DNA of 64,000 bases from Epinephelus fuscoguttatus (lineage: Eukaryota; Chordata; Actinopteri; Perciformes; Serranidae), in the NCBI RefSeq assembly GCF_011397635.1, contig NC_064770.1, positions 7,588,826 through 7,652,825 of the forward strand. The letters run 5' to 3'. Position numbers and translations under genes: made by a program. Of the stretch, positions 37,146 through 49,300 are shown piece by piece. A model generated the notes under the pieces. The model saw only the letters and a program-made list of their open reading frames with translations. It did no database searches and was not told where the DNA came from. The stretch's first letter is position 1, and every line of letters starts with the position of its first letter.

Positions 37146-37929
37146 CTGATTTTTCTGAGGCCGTTTAGTTTGACGACTTTTTTTCTGAGGCCGTTTAGTG
37201 TGACATCTGACAGAAGTTTTCCTGAGACCTTATGCCTTTTCATTTAAGGTCTGACACTGAAGCCTGACACCTGAGGATGTCCTAAAATGTATGCCATACC
37301 CGACTGTCAATTTGTCACTCAGCAGCATCACATTACAGAATGGGCGGCACGGCCCTGTCTGCAGGGGTAGATTACTGGTGACAGATTTTCTGATGAGTGA
37401 CAGGTTGGCTCTCTGCAACACTGCTGTCATTGTCAAAGTCATTCATCACAGTGGCAGTGAAATGTGGATTGTTTGGTTGTTGACCAGGGTGTGATTGCTA
37501 TGGTTAAGTGATCAAATATGGAACACTGTGAGCTACATGTGTGGTTTGACAAAGGTTAGAATGGGGAGAGGTGGCCATAAAAAGAGTTATACTGATTACT
37601 GATGGAGACAGACTGATGCAATGCAGTTTGCAAACACCACTAATGTTTGTCAGGGAGCAGAGTTCAGTAAGGGTCAGACATCATGGACTCATTCAGAGTT
37701 TAAATCCAATCTGGGACTGACACAACAAACTCTTCTAACGTAACCATTATATGCATGAAATAAAGCAACTCTAACACTGCTGGTAATGTAGAAAAGTAAT
37801 ATTTTGAATTATCTGCTCACAAAAGAATGAAAAAAAAATGTTATTCCAGGACAACTGGACATCATTAATATTAAACATTTATAGACACAGATTTGATCTT
37901 AACATGTGCACTCAAACACTTTCGGAACA

Positions 37930-38227
37930 TTTGTCAGATTTATGTTTTTATTTTTATATGATGTTTGTATTTATGAACAAATGTTAAACAGCATCAGTAC
38001 AACACAGCTGTGCCTTGGGATGGTCCCAACAAAAGGCTTCTCTAAAATGTGTGCCATGGGCATGCTGACTGCAGGAGTGTCCACCAGAGTGGTTGCCTGT
38101 GAACTGAATGTGTATTTCACACATTCAGTGTCTCCAATATTGTTTCTGTTTCTGTGAAGTTGGCAGGACATCCAATAGGCTCCACTACAGCAGCAGTCCA
38201 TGTATAACCCCACCAGCTCAGGACCTC
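37930..38227 (+). pseudogene. Tc1-like transposase pseudogene, arm B, part 1
   Basis: Encodes CAMGMLTAGVSTRVVACELN (near 38060) and runs to the AACCCCACCAGCTCAGGACCTC junction, where the LINE begins. It is the inverse counterpart of 21511-21740 in arm A. A stretch near 38126-38190 differs from arm A and disrupts the frame. Confidence 0.7.
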
Positions 38228-38259
38228 AGTATATGTTCAGTATGAACACGCTCACTCAC

Positions 38260-39447
38260 AATAAAAATAGAAGTGGGGTAATAAACAGAGCAATCCGTAT
38301 GAATCAGAAGAGGAAAGTCTTTCAGACGGTAAACAACTCAAGATTAATCTGGGACTCTAAAGCAAAACCAAAAGGTATATTAGGTGGACACCGAAATATA
38401 CGTAGCTTGAGATCTAAATGTGAACAGATTAATCACCTTTTGTCAGAGTCAAATGTAGATTTCATTTGTTTATCAGAGACTTGGCTTCATAAAAATTCCA
38501 CCTCGGCTCATGTTACGGTTCCGGGTTATGTGGAGTATAGAAAGGACAGAGCTGAGGGGAAAGGTGGGGGGGTTCTTGTCTATGTAAGAGACACTATTCA
38601 ATGCAGTGAAATTAAATGGCAGGGTTCGAATGACCTGGAGTGTCTAGGCCTCAATGTGAATCTTGCACCTCAGATGTCTTTCACCCTGATAGCCATTTAC
38701 CGTCCCCCATCCTCCAACATTAGTTTCCTTGACAAATTTAAGAACATACTACGCCAGTGTGACTTCAAGAAGGAAGTCATTGTAATGGGCGACATAAACC
38801 TAAACTGGGAAGATAAAACTGCAAGTAAAAAATTGAAGCAAATAACGGATGGTTTTAACTTGGTACAAATGGTAAAAGGCCCTACACGGATCACAAATAC
38901 TACTAGTACCCAAATTGATTTGATTTTCACCAACAGGCCAGAAAGAATCACAAAGTCATATAATATGCTAACCGGTCTGTCAGATCATAATTTAATATTG
39001 ATCTCAAGGAAATTAACCAACAGGCGATTTACAACACATTCTGGTAACAAGGACTACATTGGTATCCCAAAAAATAAAAGGGAAGCCTTCAAAACTGCCA
39101 TAACTAATTTGAATTGGGATACTATTCTAGAAGACAAGGATGTGGAAATAATCAGTCAGTCTCTCATGGAGAACATACAAAGCAAAATCAGTGAATTCTC
39201 AGTTAGAATTAAACACAAAAGCAAGAAGAAGTCTCTTCCATGGGTGAATGACGACATCATAAAACTCATGAAGGCTAGAGACAACGCCTTAAAAACAGCC
39301 ACAAAAACCAAATTGAGCCATGACAGACAGAAATTTACCATGCTGAGGAACAGAGTGTCGAGGCTTCTTCTTCATCTTTCTTCATCACCATCATCGAAAA
39401 CTGTCATGGTAACTCGAAAAGTATATGGACACAGATCAATAAATTAA
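38260..39447 (+). pseudogene. LINE endonuclease part of ORF2
   Basis: The open frame has the AP-endonuclease layout: RNIRSLRSKCEQINHLLSES (near 38395), ICLSETWLHKNS (catalytic Glu, near 38465), GKGGGVLVYVRD, LIAIYRPPSSNISF (near 38690), VIVMGDINLNWEDK (the GDFN box, here GDIN, near 38785), STQIDLIFTNRP and GLSDHNLILIS (near 38980). The first residues of the frame lie in host DNA, so the native start is lost. A frameshift at about 39360-39440 separates it from the RT. Confidence 0.85.
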
Positions 39448-41205
39448 CTGGTCAAAAGCCAACCTCAATGAAACAAATTGTATTAAAGGTTAATGGTTCA
39501 ACTCTGCAAAATCCAATCGAGGTGGCACAGACGCTTAACCAATACTTCATCGAGTCGGTTGCCAAGATAGCTCAGAGTTTCCCAGCCATAGTTAGCAATG
39601 TATGTTCATCCAGTACTGTTGCTGTTGGTATAAATGAGTCTATGTTCAATTTAAAACATGTATCAGGATCAGAAGTTACAAATGTGATCTCATCGCTCAA
39701 AGCCTCCAGAGCTAGGGATTTGTATGGGTTGGACACTTCCTTACTGAAAGAAATCAGCCCCTCAATAACAGGTCCATTAACACACATTATCAACACCTCA
39801 CTGAGTCAGGGGAGATTCCCAGAATCATGGAAATCTGCTGCTGTTGTTCCTGTTTTTAAAGGTGGAGATCCTTCCCTTACATTTAACTATAGGCCAATCA
39901 GTATTTTACCCATTGTATCAAAAATATTTGAAAAATTGGTTGCAAAGCAAATTACTCACCACCTCAATAACAGTTCTTTTACACTGCATCCAATGCAATT
40001 TGGGTTTAGGACAAACCACCCTACAGAAACTGCCACATGCTACTTTGTTGAAAAAATCAAGTCATTAATGGACCTGAGGGGGGCAGTGGGGGCTGTTTTT
40101 CTTGACCTGCGGAAAGCATTTGATACTGTAAACCATGCTATACTATTAAACACACTTGTGACTTTTAATTTTTCCACTGAATGTCTTAACCTGATTAAAT
40201 CGTACTTATTGTCTCGATCTCAGCTTGTCAAAATTGACAACAGTAGCTCCAACTTCCTGCAGTTATCAACTGGCGTTCCGCAGGGCTCTGTGTTAGGTCC
40301 ACTTCTGTTCAGCATGTACATTAATGATCTCCCCTCTATGTGTGATTCGTGTGACATCCTAATGTACGCTGATGACACAGTCATCCTTGGTCATAGGGAG
40401 ACGGTGGGGGACGTTGCGTCCAAGTTGACTGATGCTATGGTAAGAATAACATCCTGGCTGAACCAATGCTGTCTACAGCTAAATCTCTCAAAAACTGTTT
40501 GTATGCTTTTCTCCAAAAATAACAAAACAAACATAGAACCAGACATTTTTATCACTGGTGAGAGGCTACAAGTTGTCACCGAACACAAATATTTAGGAGT
40601 ATACATTGACTCAACTCTCAGCTTCAAAACACACATAAAGAAAGTCAGTAATAAAATAAAGTTCAGTTTATCAAACTTTAGGTCTATCAGGGACTCCCTG
40701 TCAACCGAAGCAGCCAAAGTATTTTTTTTTTCTATGATCATTTCGCACATCACCTACTGTCTGATAAGTTGGTCTAATGCTCATTCCACTGCTCTAAAAC
40801 CTTTGGAATCACTTTACAAACAAGCACTTAAAACACTAGACAAAAAAACCCTTTAGACATCACCATTGCCATATCCTGAAAAAGTATAAACTTCTGAGCT
40901 GGGACAACCTATTTACATACAAAAACATCTGTCAGGTATACAAGATCATGCAGGACTCAGCTCCTCCTCCACTATCCAGTTTTATTAAATTCAAATCCTC
41001 TGCTATTAGAACTACGCGAGGTGCGACAAAAAAAGATTGCATAATCCCGTTAAGGAACACCACTTTCAGCCAGGCTGTATTCTCATTCAAAGCATCACAT
41101 CAATGGAACACATTGCCACAATCGATCAGAGAATCTCCATCATATCACTCATTCCAAGCAAATGTTAAGAACTGGCTTGTAGACACCCAAAGATGTGAGC
41201 ACTGA
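39440..41205 (+). pseudogene. LINE reverse transcriptase part of ORF2
   Basis: A long open frame from about 39440 to 40856 contains FNYRPISILPIVSKIFEKLV, MQFGFRTNHPTETATCYFVE, AVFLDLRKAFDTVNHAILLN (first catalytic Asp), STGVPQGSVLGPLLFSMYIN and LMYADDTVILG (catalytic YADD), followed by a thumb-like HKYLGVYIDSTLSFKTHIKK block. A frameshift near 40845 moves the C-terminal part, with ASHQWNTLPQSIRESPSYHS, to another frame ending at 41205. The RT core itself is uninterrupted. The motif set fits the jockey/CR1 superfamily; the exact clade is not certain. Confidence 0.9.
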
Positions 41206-41537
41206 TGTTGATGATTGTTGTCCGATGTGAATTGTTGTCCAAATGTGTATTATTAACGTGGACACACATCACCTTGTTGTAGTCCAAATGTGTATTTATT
41301 ATATATGTATTTACGGACAGTAGTATGTGTTTGTGTCTACCCTATGTGGTACAATATTTTATCCCATTGTTGTTCTTTTTAAAGGTTGCTTTGTACAAAC
41401 TGGCAAAGGGACAATCGATGAAAACTAGCTTTTTAAGCTAATTCGAGTGCATTTACATGTGTGTGTTTTTTTGTACACAATGTTTATTAATGTGCATTGT
41501 CCCTTTCAAATAAACTAAACTGAAACTGAAACTGAAA

Positions 41538-41790
41538 CTCCACATCTTGCGTGTTCGCCTGCAAGATCGTCTGAAACCAGCCATGTGAACAGCTGATGCA
41601 ATATTTGGTTTGCACATCTGAGAGATTTCTGCAAAAAACACCAGAAACCATCTCAGGGAAGCTCATCTGCATACTTATCATCCTCACCACCTTACAGCAG
41701 TTTGTCGTAACCAAAAATGGCGTCTGGCACTGTGAAGAAGAGTTCCTTTCACTGGTGATTGTCGGTTTACACTGTAATACCTCTTCAAAC
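41538..41790 (+). pseudogene. Tc1-like transposase pseudogene, arm B, part 2
   Basis: Continues the Tc1 frame after the LINE (HLQDRLKPAM-like sequence and onward). It is the inverse of about 21230-21500 in arm A, but lacks the part corresponding to 20800-21200. Confidence 0.65.
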
Positions 41791-41934
41791 AATATAGTCG
41801 AGTACAACATCACCTTTAACTATGACCTATGTAATAGACACGTAATTGTATTTACACAGTTCTAACAATATAAGTATCTATACTGTCTATATGATTCCAT
41901 GTTGAGGGATAGGGGAATATAATATATGCACTTT

Positions 41935-42370
41935 ATGAGCATGTGAGAATCTGAAATAAAGACTTTTGAAACACCAGAGATGTCTTTTAATCTTTTAATT
42001 CTTTGCACAAAGGGTCAGACAATCATACAAAGTGGCAGGCAGTCTGCAGAGTGTAGACAAAAAGGGTATCCTTGCTGGGACCTTTTTATAGACAATTTAG
42101 GGAGGAAACTGATAAGAAGGTACATGCAGATGCAAGGACGTCAACCAGCTAGGACCGATTCTGTGGTTCACAAGTCGACTTAGCCTTGGACAAATGTAAG
42201 AACAAAATGTCAGAACAGAATGAAACAAACATAACAAATCCTGCATGGTATTTGATTGCGTAAGCATTTTTAAATTATATAGGAGAGAGTCATTGAAAAA
42301 TTCAGTGAGCAACTTACAAAAGGCATTGGAGCAAAGCTAATGCAAGTGATGGGTTATAAAGTTATATAGT
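41935..42370. other. Arm-B block without a counterpart in arm A
   Basis: Between matching flanks, arm B carries about 400 bp not seen in arm A. It includes an AATAAAG signal near 41955. It could be an insertion or a deletion in A; no coding motif or clear target duplication is seen. Confidence 0.4.
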
Positions 42371-42415
42371 AATTTTCCACTACGGTCTTGGAACTTGTTA
42401 TCAAATTACTTGCAG

Positions 42416-42495
42416 TTCTGGTTCTTAGAACTGCTGCCATAAGACATAAAAACATTTGAGAATTTCTGGGTTATGAAATATGGAGGAGAATACAG
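42416..42495 (+). other. Putative 5' non-coding exon of ODC copy B
   Basis: An acceptor-like TTACTTGCAG and a donor ACAG/GTAAGATG bound 80 nt matching 19919-20002 of arm A. The ATG found in A is CTG here, and a net 4-bp loss shifts any reading frame. This argues that translation starts in the next exon. Confidence 0.5.
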
Positions 42496-43336
42496 GTAAG
42501 ATGAAAAACACTTCTCTAGGTGATGTTTAATATGATATTATGTGTGAGGCATGTGAATGTAATGGCTACATTTTAATATTTGATAACTATTTGCACGACA
42601 TAATTTCAGTAATGGAATGTACATTTACTCAAATACTGTTCTTAAATTCAAGGTACATGTACTTTACTTTTGTATTTACATTTCATGGATCTTTATACAT
42701 CTACTCCACCTCTTTACTTCACTGCATTTACTTTTTTAGTTTTTTATCCTCTTCTGTCTAGTGAAAACTATGCATCTCCAAATTTGTTAAATTTGAATTT
42801 CAGTGTTTGTGATATTGGAGGATGAAGTGTTCCTTCATTTGTTGAGAAAATGTTCCTACTTCCTAAGATGAATAATTGAAAACCCTCTTGAATCAGCTGA
42901 AAAATGCATCGTCAGAATGGAATTTGATGTACTGCTGTAAATTAAACCAATCAACAGTATATAAAGGAGTTTAAATAACGACAAATGCAACATAGATGTT
43001 AATAGAGTTGTAATATTAATCCAAAGAATCACATGTAATAATGAAACACTTAAAGTAAAATTTCACTGCACAATGAGTACTTTGATATTTGATGCTTTAG
43101 GTACATTTTGTTTATAACATTTATATTTTTGCACATGTAAGCTTTTGAATGCAGGACTGTAGTTGTAATTGTGCTCTTTGCACCATTAAAGATAAGTAGC
43201 TACAAACAAAGACAAAGCAGAAAGCGTTCTCTTTCTTTATAAGCCTCAGCCTATTAACAATACTAACTAATGCATTAGTTAATTAATTTACTGCTTACCA
43301 TCCCTTGCAGCAGTGGTAACTACAGATGGATCAGTC

Positions 43337-46300
43337 ATGCATGCTCTGGCTCCTGAACATTGTGACATTGACATTTTACACAAAGGACAGACCATCAATG
43401 ATTTCATAGAAGATAAAATAAAAGAGCTTGGTTCAGTGGTGAGTATCAAAGACATCATGTCATTTAAGTTTTACTAATTACAAATCTCTGTGTAACTGTG
43501 TGATAGTTGAGATTCTTGAGATGTGCATTTTCAAAATAAAATGTTAACTGTTTATTTATTCATTCATTCATTCAGGAAAGTGAAGAACCATTTTGTGTGG
43601 CAAATCTAGACAGTGTGTTTAAGAAGCACCTCAGGTGGCTTACTGAATTACCTCGAGTCAAGCCTTTCTATGCAGTGAAGTGCAACAACACAGCAGCAGT
43701 TCTGAGGATGATGAGTGCTCTGGACACTGGTTTCGACTGTGCTAGCAAGGTACTGATAAAGTATTTCAAAGATAATCTAGGTCTGTGTGGTTCTTTGTGT
43801 TTTGTGCTTTTTTCTTAATCTTTGTTACTGACAAAGGTTGTTTCCCTCTCAGTTTGCTCATTTGAAACATGTTTTGTCAAACACAGGGTGAGATCCAGCT
43901 GGCCCTGTCCCTCGGAGTGACACCTGACAAAATCATTTACGCACACACAACCAAACCACTGTCGCACATCAAATATGCCTGTGCTCATGGAGTAGATATG
44001 ATGACTTTTGATAGTGAGGATGAACTCCTAAAAATTTCTCTGTGTCACGCTAAAGCCAAGTAAGTGAACAACCACTAATATTTCTGCTTCTGTGATTATT
44101 GTAAAGTCATGTAAAGTATTGATTAATTCTTTTGTATCCCTTTACAGACTTGTGCTCCGCATTGCAGTGGATGACTCTAAATCACTGTTAAGACTTAACT
44201 CAAAGTTTGGAGCCAGACTTGTGTCGGTTGGTAAACTGCTGGAACGTGCTAGAGAGCTGGGCTTAGAGGTCATTGGGGTCAGCTTTCATGTAGGCAGCGG
44301 GTGCACTGGAAGTTTGGCATTCAAGCAGGCCATAGCAGATGCCCGACGTGTCTTTGACATAGCGGTAAGTCACCATCATAGCAATAGAACATCACAAAAC
44401 CACAGCACATTTACATGTTTAGAGATATAGGCTAACCATTGATCAGGCTTGTTGTGATGATTTGCAGTTGTGATGTAAATTATCTCAACAAAGCAGTGAT
44501 AGCCAGACTAAATCTGTGTGAGCAAAGCAAAACTGTATAACTTATCTTCCTTCATTATCAAGACAAAGGAAGGCACTGCTTCAGCACAGAGGCCCTTCAG
44601 ATCAGACTGTGCTTACACCTTATAGCTTGTACAAATGTGTGTATTTATGTGAGTGTGGAACAGGGCCTTACTACAAGAGTGCTAGTGTTGTCTATGGCTT
44701 TTTGGAGTCATAGCCCCCCCCCCACCCCCCACCCCCCCCCACCCCCCCCACCCCCCAGCACTATTGCTGTTGTTAAGCACTTTTTGTACAGTTAGCACTG
44801 TGGTTGTTAGCCACCAGCACAGTTAGGGACCTCTCTCCATTGTGGAGTTTGGCCCTGGCAAACTTCCCTGCAGCTCCTGTGTAGGCCTGTTGCTACGTTG
44901 GAGGAAGCCCATTGTTTGCTTATGGTCTGGGTTTAGTCAGGGCGAATATGAATCCTGTCTCCAGTCGTAGTTGTCCCTGGTTCTCTTTGTATGGCTTTTT
45001 GGAAAAATAATGGCATCTCTCTGCTGCAAAGGCCTCTAGCTATGTGTTCATCTGGTGGTGTGCAGCAAATAGTGCAGTGTGCAAAGTCTAGGAGCGTAGT
45101 CCAACCGAGGATTAACGTATCCTATAGGTCAGCCACAACATGAAATGTCTGTCTGTCATTTTCAAAAACCTCCAATGAGCACACCGATGATGTGAATATT
45201 TCAGTGAATTCATGATCAGAATGATCTTGCCTCCAAGTCTTTGCGTTGTTCTTTTCATATTGACAAATCTCTTCTCATAGTTCTCAGCTCTTTCTCCAAG
45301 GTCAATAATGAAATCGGAACGATGGCTAACAGCAGCTTCCAATTCCATGGTTTCAGGAAACCCTGAAATTGATGCGTTCCAGTATGCTTCCTTATTTAGT
45401 CCAAAACCTGTTCCTCTGTTTGCAATGTTCGTCTGCATGGTTCATTACAGCCTTAGTATCAGCATTGGCTACATCGTTTTAGTGTCATCAGAATTTTCTT
45501 CAGATAGTACTTTGGTCCTTGCACCATCCACAGTCAGACTGTATAACTCCACAGACTTACTAAATTATTAAAATATATGGGTCCCATGGGGAGCTTGTTA
45601 TAAACACTTTTCTACTGTGTCAGTCTGTGTAAAGAGGCAGGTTGGAGTGGTGGATGGGTCAAACAAACACAGGACTTTGCCCCAGGTGACCAGTGTTCAT
45701 GTCCCGTGTAAAATCAAGTGAATTTTTAGTTATTTAAAGTATGTTGCCACCAGATTTCTTTCTTTAACCTAACCTACTTAACTTTACATTCAGTATGTAG
45801 CTTTATGTTAAGCACATAACGTGATGCTGTCATGCAGTAGGCACTAATTTCATATAGTATCATATAAACCATTTTATGTGCATTTTCATAAGATACATCA
45901 ACCTGTTGTATGAGTATATGTTTCAATCATATAAACCCTTTATAAATGGTGCCTTATTAAAAAGTAGAACTGATGTTTTTTTTCAGAATTTGTTGGGCTT
46001 CCAGATGACTCTGTTGGATATTGGCGGAGGGTTCTCTGGGAGAGATGACTTTCAAGTGAAATTTGAGGAGGTAAAAGGCTTGTTCATTGTTGCACAGCAC
46101 TTCATCATTCTTATGACACAAATAATTACTTAGACTGTTTTCTAATCCTACAAGTGCCCTGGTTTCCCTCAAGGGCCCTTCTAGGAAACCTTTGTCCTTT
46201 AAATCTTTAATGCTTCTGTGATATCTTTATTATAAAGGTTTCTTTATATGGCAACATTTTATGCAATGTTGGAGACATTTCGTAAAACTTCATAATTTGG

Positions 46301-49300
46301 TTTTCATCCTGACTTCCTCATTACATGGCTCATACTTCACAGAAACACATGCAGAACCCTTTCTTTTTTTGCCCGTAATGTCAGTGATACTGGTTACTGT
46401 ATTAAAGTCTCAGCAAAATGCCTGTAATATGAATAGAGGAGGAATACGTGTGAAATATGCTAATAACCAATTGTGTTTCTCCCTCCTAGTTTTCTGAAGT
46501 CATTAATGGAGCATTGGATGAATTCTTCCCTCCTGACAGTGGGGTGCAGATTATTGCAGAACCAGGCCGATACTATGTGGAATCAGCCTTCACACTGGCA
46601 GCCAATGTCATTGCCAAAAGAGTAATCTTAGATGATACGGATGAACGTAGCGGTAATATAGCATCCAGTATTACAACATGGCTACACAATGTGTATGTAT
46701 TTATATGCATCTTGATTTTAAATACTGTGTGGGTGATAACTATTAGATGTGTGCGATGGCACAACTACATCAAGATTAATCTTCAGTAGATATCATGCTC
46801 AGTCTCTGAGTGAGCACAATCGCAGGCTTGTATTTCCTCACTGTGTGCAGAGCCCCATGGATGCATGTGGTGGAAGGCTAGAGGGAACAAAGATAAAAAG
46901 GATAATTTCCATCATAATTAGTATTATTTTCAACATCTTTGCAAAAATACTGCATAGTTTCCATTTTAGTGACATTAATTTATTTTGCATGTTTTTTTTT
47001 TTTACTAGAAGCTGAGGAAAACAGCCCTGACCGAATGATGATGTACTACATTAATGATGGGGTGTATGGCTCCCTGAATTGCCTTATCAATGATGCTGCT
47101 CACACCAAAGTGGAACCATACCTTCAAAGGGTAAATATCATTCCTATCACCAGATAAGGACATCAATATTGGACAACTCTGCAAAACACCAGATTACATT
47201 CAATAAAAAAAAATGTTTATGCCTAATGGCAACTAGTTAAATATATAGCTTTTCCTGAGCATGGTAACTACTGAATGGTTAAGGTTTAAGATAGGGGTTA
47301 TTACAAAAAAATCTGTGTTTAATGTGTGGTTAGGGTTAGGCAACTAACATACTTGTGTGGAGAGAGGCTGTGGCTCAGGAGGTAGAGCAGTTTTCCGCTA
47401 ATCATAAGGTTGGTAGGCTGATACCTGGCCCCATCGGTCTACATGTCGAAGGGTCCTTGGACGAGATACTGGACTCCAAATTGGTTCCTATGAGCACTGG
47501 TGTTGGCTTCTCATGAGCAGGTGGCATAGCAGCCTCTGCCACCTGATTGTGTTTGAATGGATGAATGCTTGCTTGTGGCTTGCTTTAAGCTCTCTGTAAA
47601 TGCAGCCCCTTTAACATTCACTCTTGGGGAAAAATCATGGTTATGGGGAAACACTAAAGATATACTATCCAGGATTTTCCTTAATAACAACGCATAGACT
47701 CATACAAAAGTAATCCCTTTCAGTCACCACTAATGACCCACTAGAAGTGTGGGGCAGCAGGGCAGGAATTTCACGAGGGCCACGAGGGCCATGGGTCTAA
47801 TAATGCGATGACAGTCTGGATTCTTATTGGGCAACATCAAATGAGACGATGTGTACATCACCAGTGGTTGGTTTAATTCAAGCCTGGCATGAACCGCTCG
47901 GACGGGCTGTAACGACAGTTTGACACCAGTCTATCACCGGCCAACCAGGAGACCTCATCAAATGCCCGGGCAGGGATTGGTACCAAGACCCAGTAGGCCT
48001 ATTAAACAACCCAAGGCAAGTTTAATCAAGACCGTAATAATAGTAAGCTCCGCCATTATCTGCGTTACTTTTTAAAGTTTCGGTTTCATCATCATTCTGC
48101 AGCCTCTCTCCTGCTCTCTGCATGTCACCCCTCACAGCGCGCGCGCACACACAGACACACAAACTCAACAGCAGAGAGGCCACAGCTCAGATGAAGGGAA
48201 TATAACTTCAAGATTACTACTCTAGTTAACTACGCTACGCTTGTTACTGTGAGTAAGTGCAATAAAACCTCAGCCAGCCAAGCAGTACTTTATCAATACA
48301 TGTGATCAGGCAGCCGACCTGCAGACAGTGAGTGTCCTCAGTAGAGGGGGACAGAGAGCAGGATGAATGACTGATACTGATGTTTGTCTTCATGCTGAGA
48401 TTGTGTGACTTTCTTCACTCAGTATTGTGATGTCAGGAGGAATATTTATATTCCAGTCAGATATTATTGGGTTTTAAATCGTGACTTTGTTGTTGTAAAC
48501 ATGGCTGTTGCTGCCATGGACTGTATAAAACTATATCCTGTGTAACTGACCCATAAGGAAAGCATCAGGAGGTGAGTTGAGGTGAGGTGAGGTGAGGTGT
48601 GTGTGTGTGTGTGTGTGTGTGTGGAGGAGAGGGGAGAGGGAGATGCTGGTAGAGAGATAGTGTGTGTTATTAGATACTGTTAATGTCACTTATTATGCTT
48701 CTGTGCATTGATAGCTCTTTTTTTAGTCTGTTTCTGCATCATGTTGAGGAGGGTCATGGCTGTACATATATATAAATATATATACGTATGTATGGAAAAA
48801 AAAAAAAAGTAGATTGGTTGCTCGCTGCTAAAAAATGTGGCCCATCGACATGATCTGGTTTTGAAATGCGGCCCAGTTGAAATAGTAATTGAATAGCCCT
48901 GCTGTAGTTTGTTTGTTTGTTTGTTTGTTTGTTAGCTATCTAACAACACATCAAAAATAATTGCAAGCCAGTCTTGTTCAGTGAATCAGTTTATCATGTA
49001 CACTCAAAAAATATTTAGGCCTAATATTCAAGATAGTTTGCTTATAAATACATGAATCTGGTTGTTCTATATTTAAAACACATTGGGTTTATTAGTGCTA
49101 TTAAATAAATCACAGTATTACTTATTATACTCATTATTATTACTTGAGCCTGTTTTATTTATTCATTTCACAGATAGTTATACATCCTTAGTCCTTAAAT
49201 TCATTATGGACTTAAAATCATTGTTTAATTTCATGGCCTTGCTGCCCTGGCTTTCGGCCTTTGTGCCCTCAAAAAATTGACAATACGAAAGGCCAAGTGG

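Larger units (their letters stand above)
27500..37298. mobile_element. 9.8-kb composite element with about 85-bp TIRs and 6-bp TSD
   Basis: Left end TACGGCATACATTTTAGGAC matches the inverse of the right end, TATGGCATACATTTTAGGAC, and the match continues for about 85 bp (27500-27585 against 37213-37298). It is flanked by CCCGAC at 27494-27499 and 37299-37304. Outside those repeats the sequence is hAT DNA. The interior holds other transposons (28575-30829, 32507-35955) and unknown sequence, with no gene I recognise. A 6-bp duplication with long TIRs recalls Polintons or Dada elements, but none of their genes is visible, so the family is unknown. Confidence 0.65.
26365..37357. mobile_element. 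hAT element (about 1.19 kb) split by a nested insertion
   Basis: Ends CAGGGCCATGCC and, inverted, CAGGGCCGTGCC. Flanked by TCTGCAGG at 26357-26364 and 37358-37365, a perfect 8-bp duplication. Arm A has the empty site with one copy (near 22384-22391 in inverse). The two outer parts, 26365-27499 and 37299-37357, make a compact non-autonomous hAT; the 9.8 kb between them behaves as a later insertion. Confidence 0.82.
38228..41537 (+). mobile_element. APE-type LINE inserted in arm B
   Basis: Arm A has the uninterrupted site (GGACCTCCACATC in inverse at about 21503-21515). In arm B this is split after GGACCTC at 38227 and resumes CTCCACATC at 41538, with CTC as a possible 3-bp target duplication. 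The 3' end carries the short tandem tail (AACTGA)n at about 41517-41537, used instead of poly-A. It encodes endonuclease and reverse transcriptase with few lesions, so it is younger than the LINE at 2748-5470. No ORF1 is present, so it is 5' truncated. Confidence 0.9.

Noticed and set aside
27500-37298. Polinton/Maverick element (6-bp TSD, long TIRs)
   Set aside because: No integrase, protein-primed polymerase, ATPase, protease or capsid-type genes are visible, and the termini do not look like Polinton ends.
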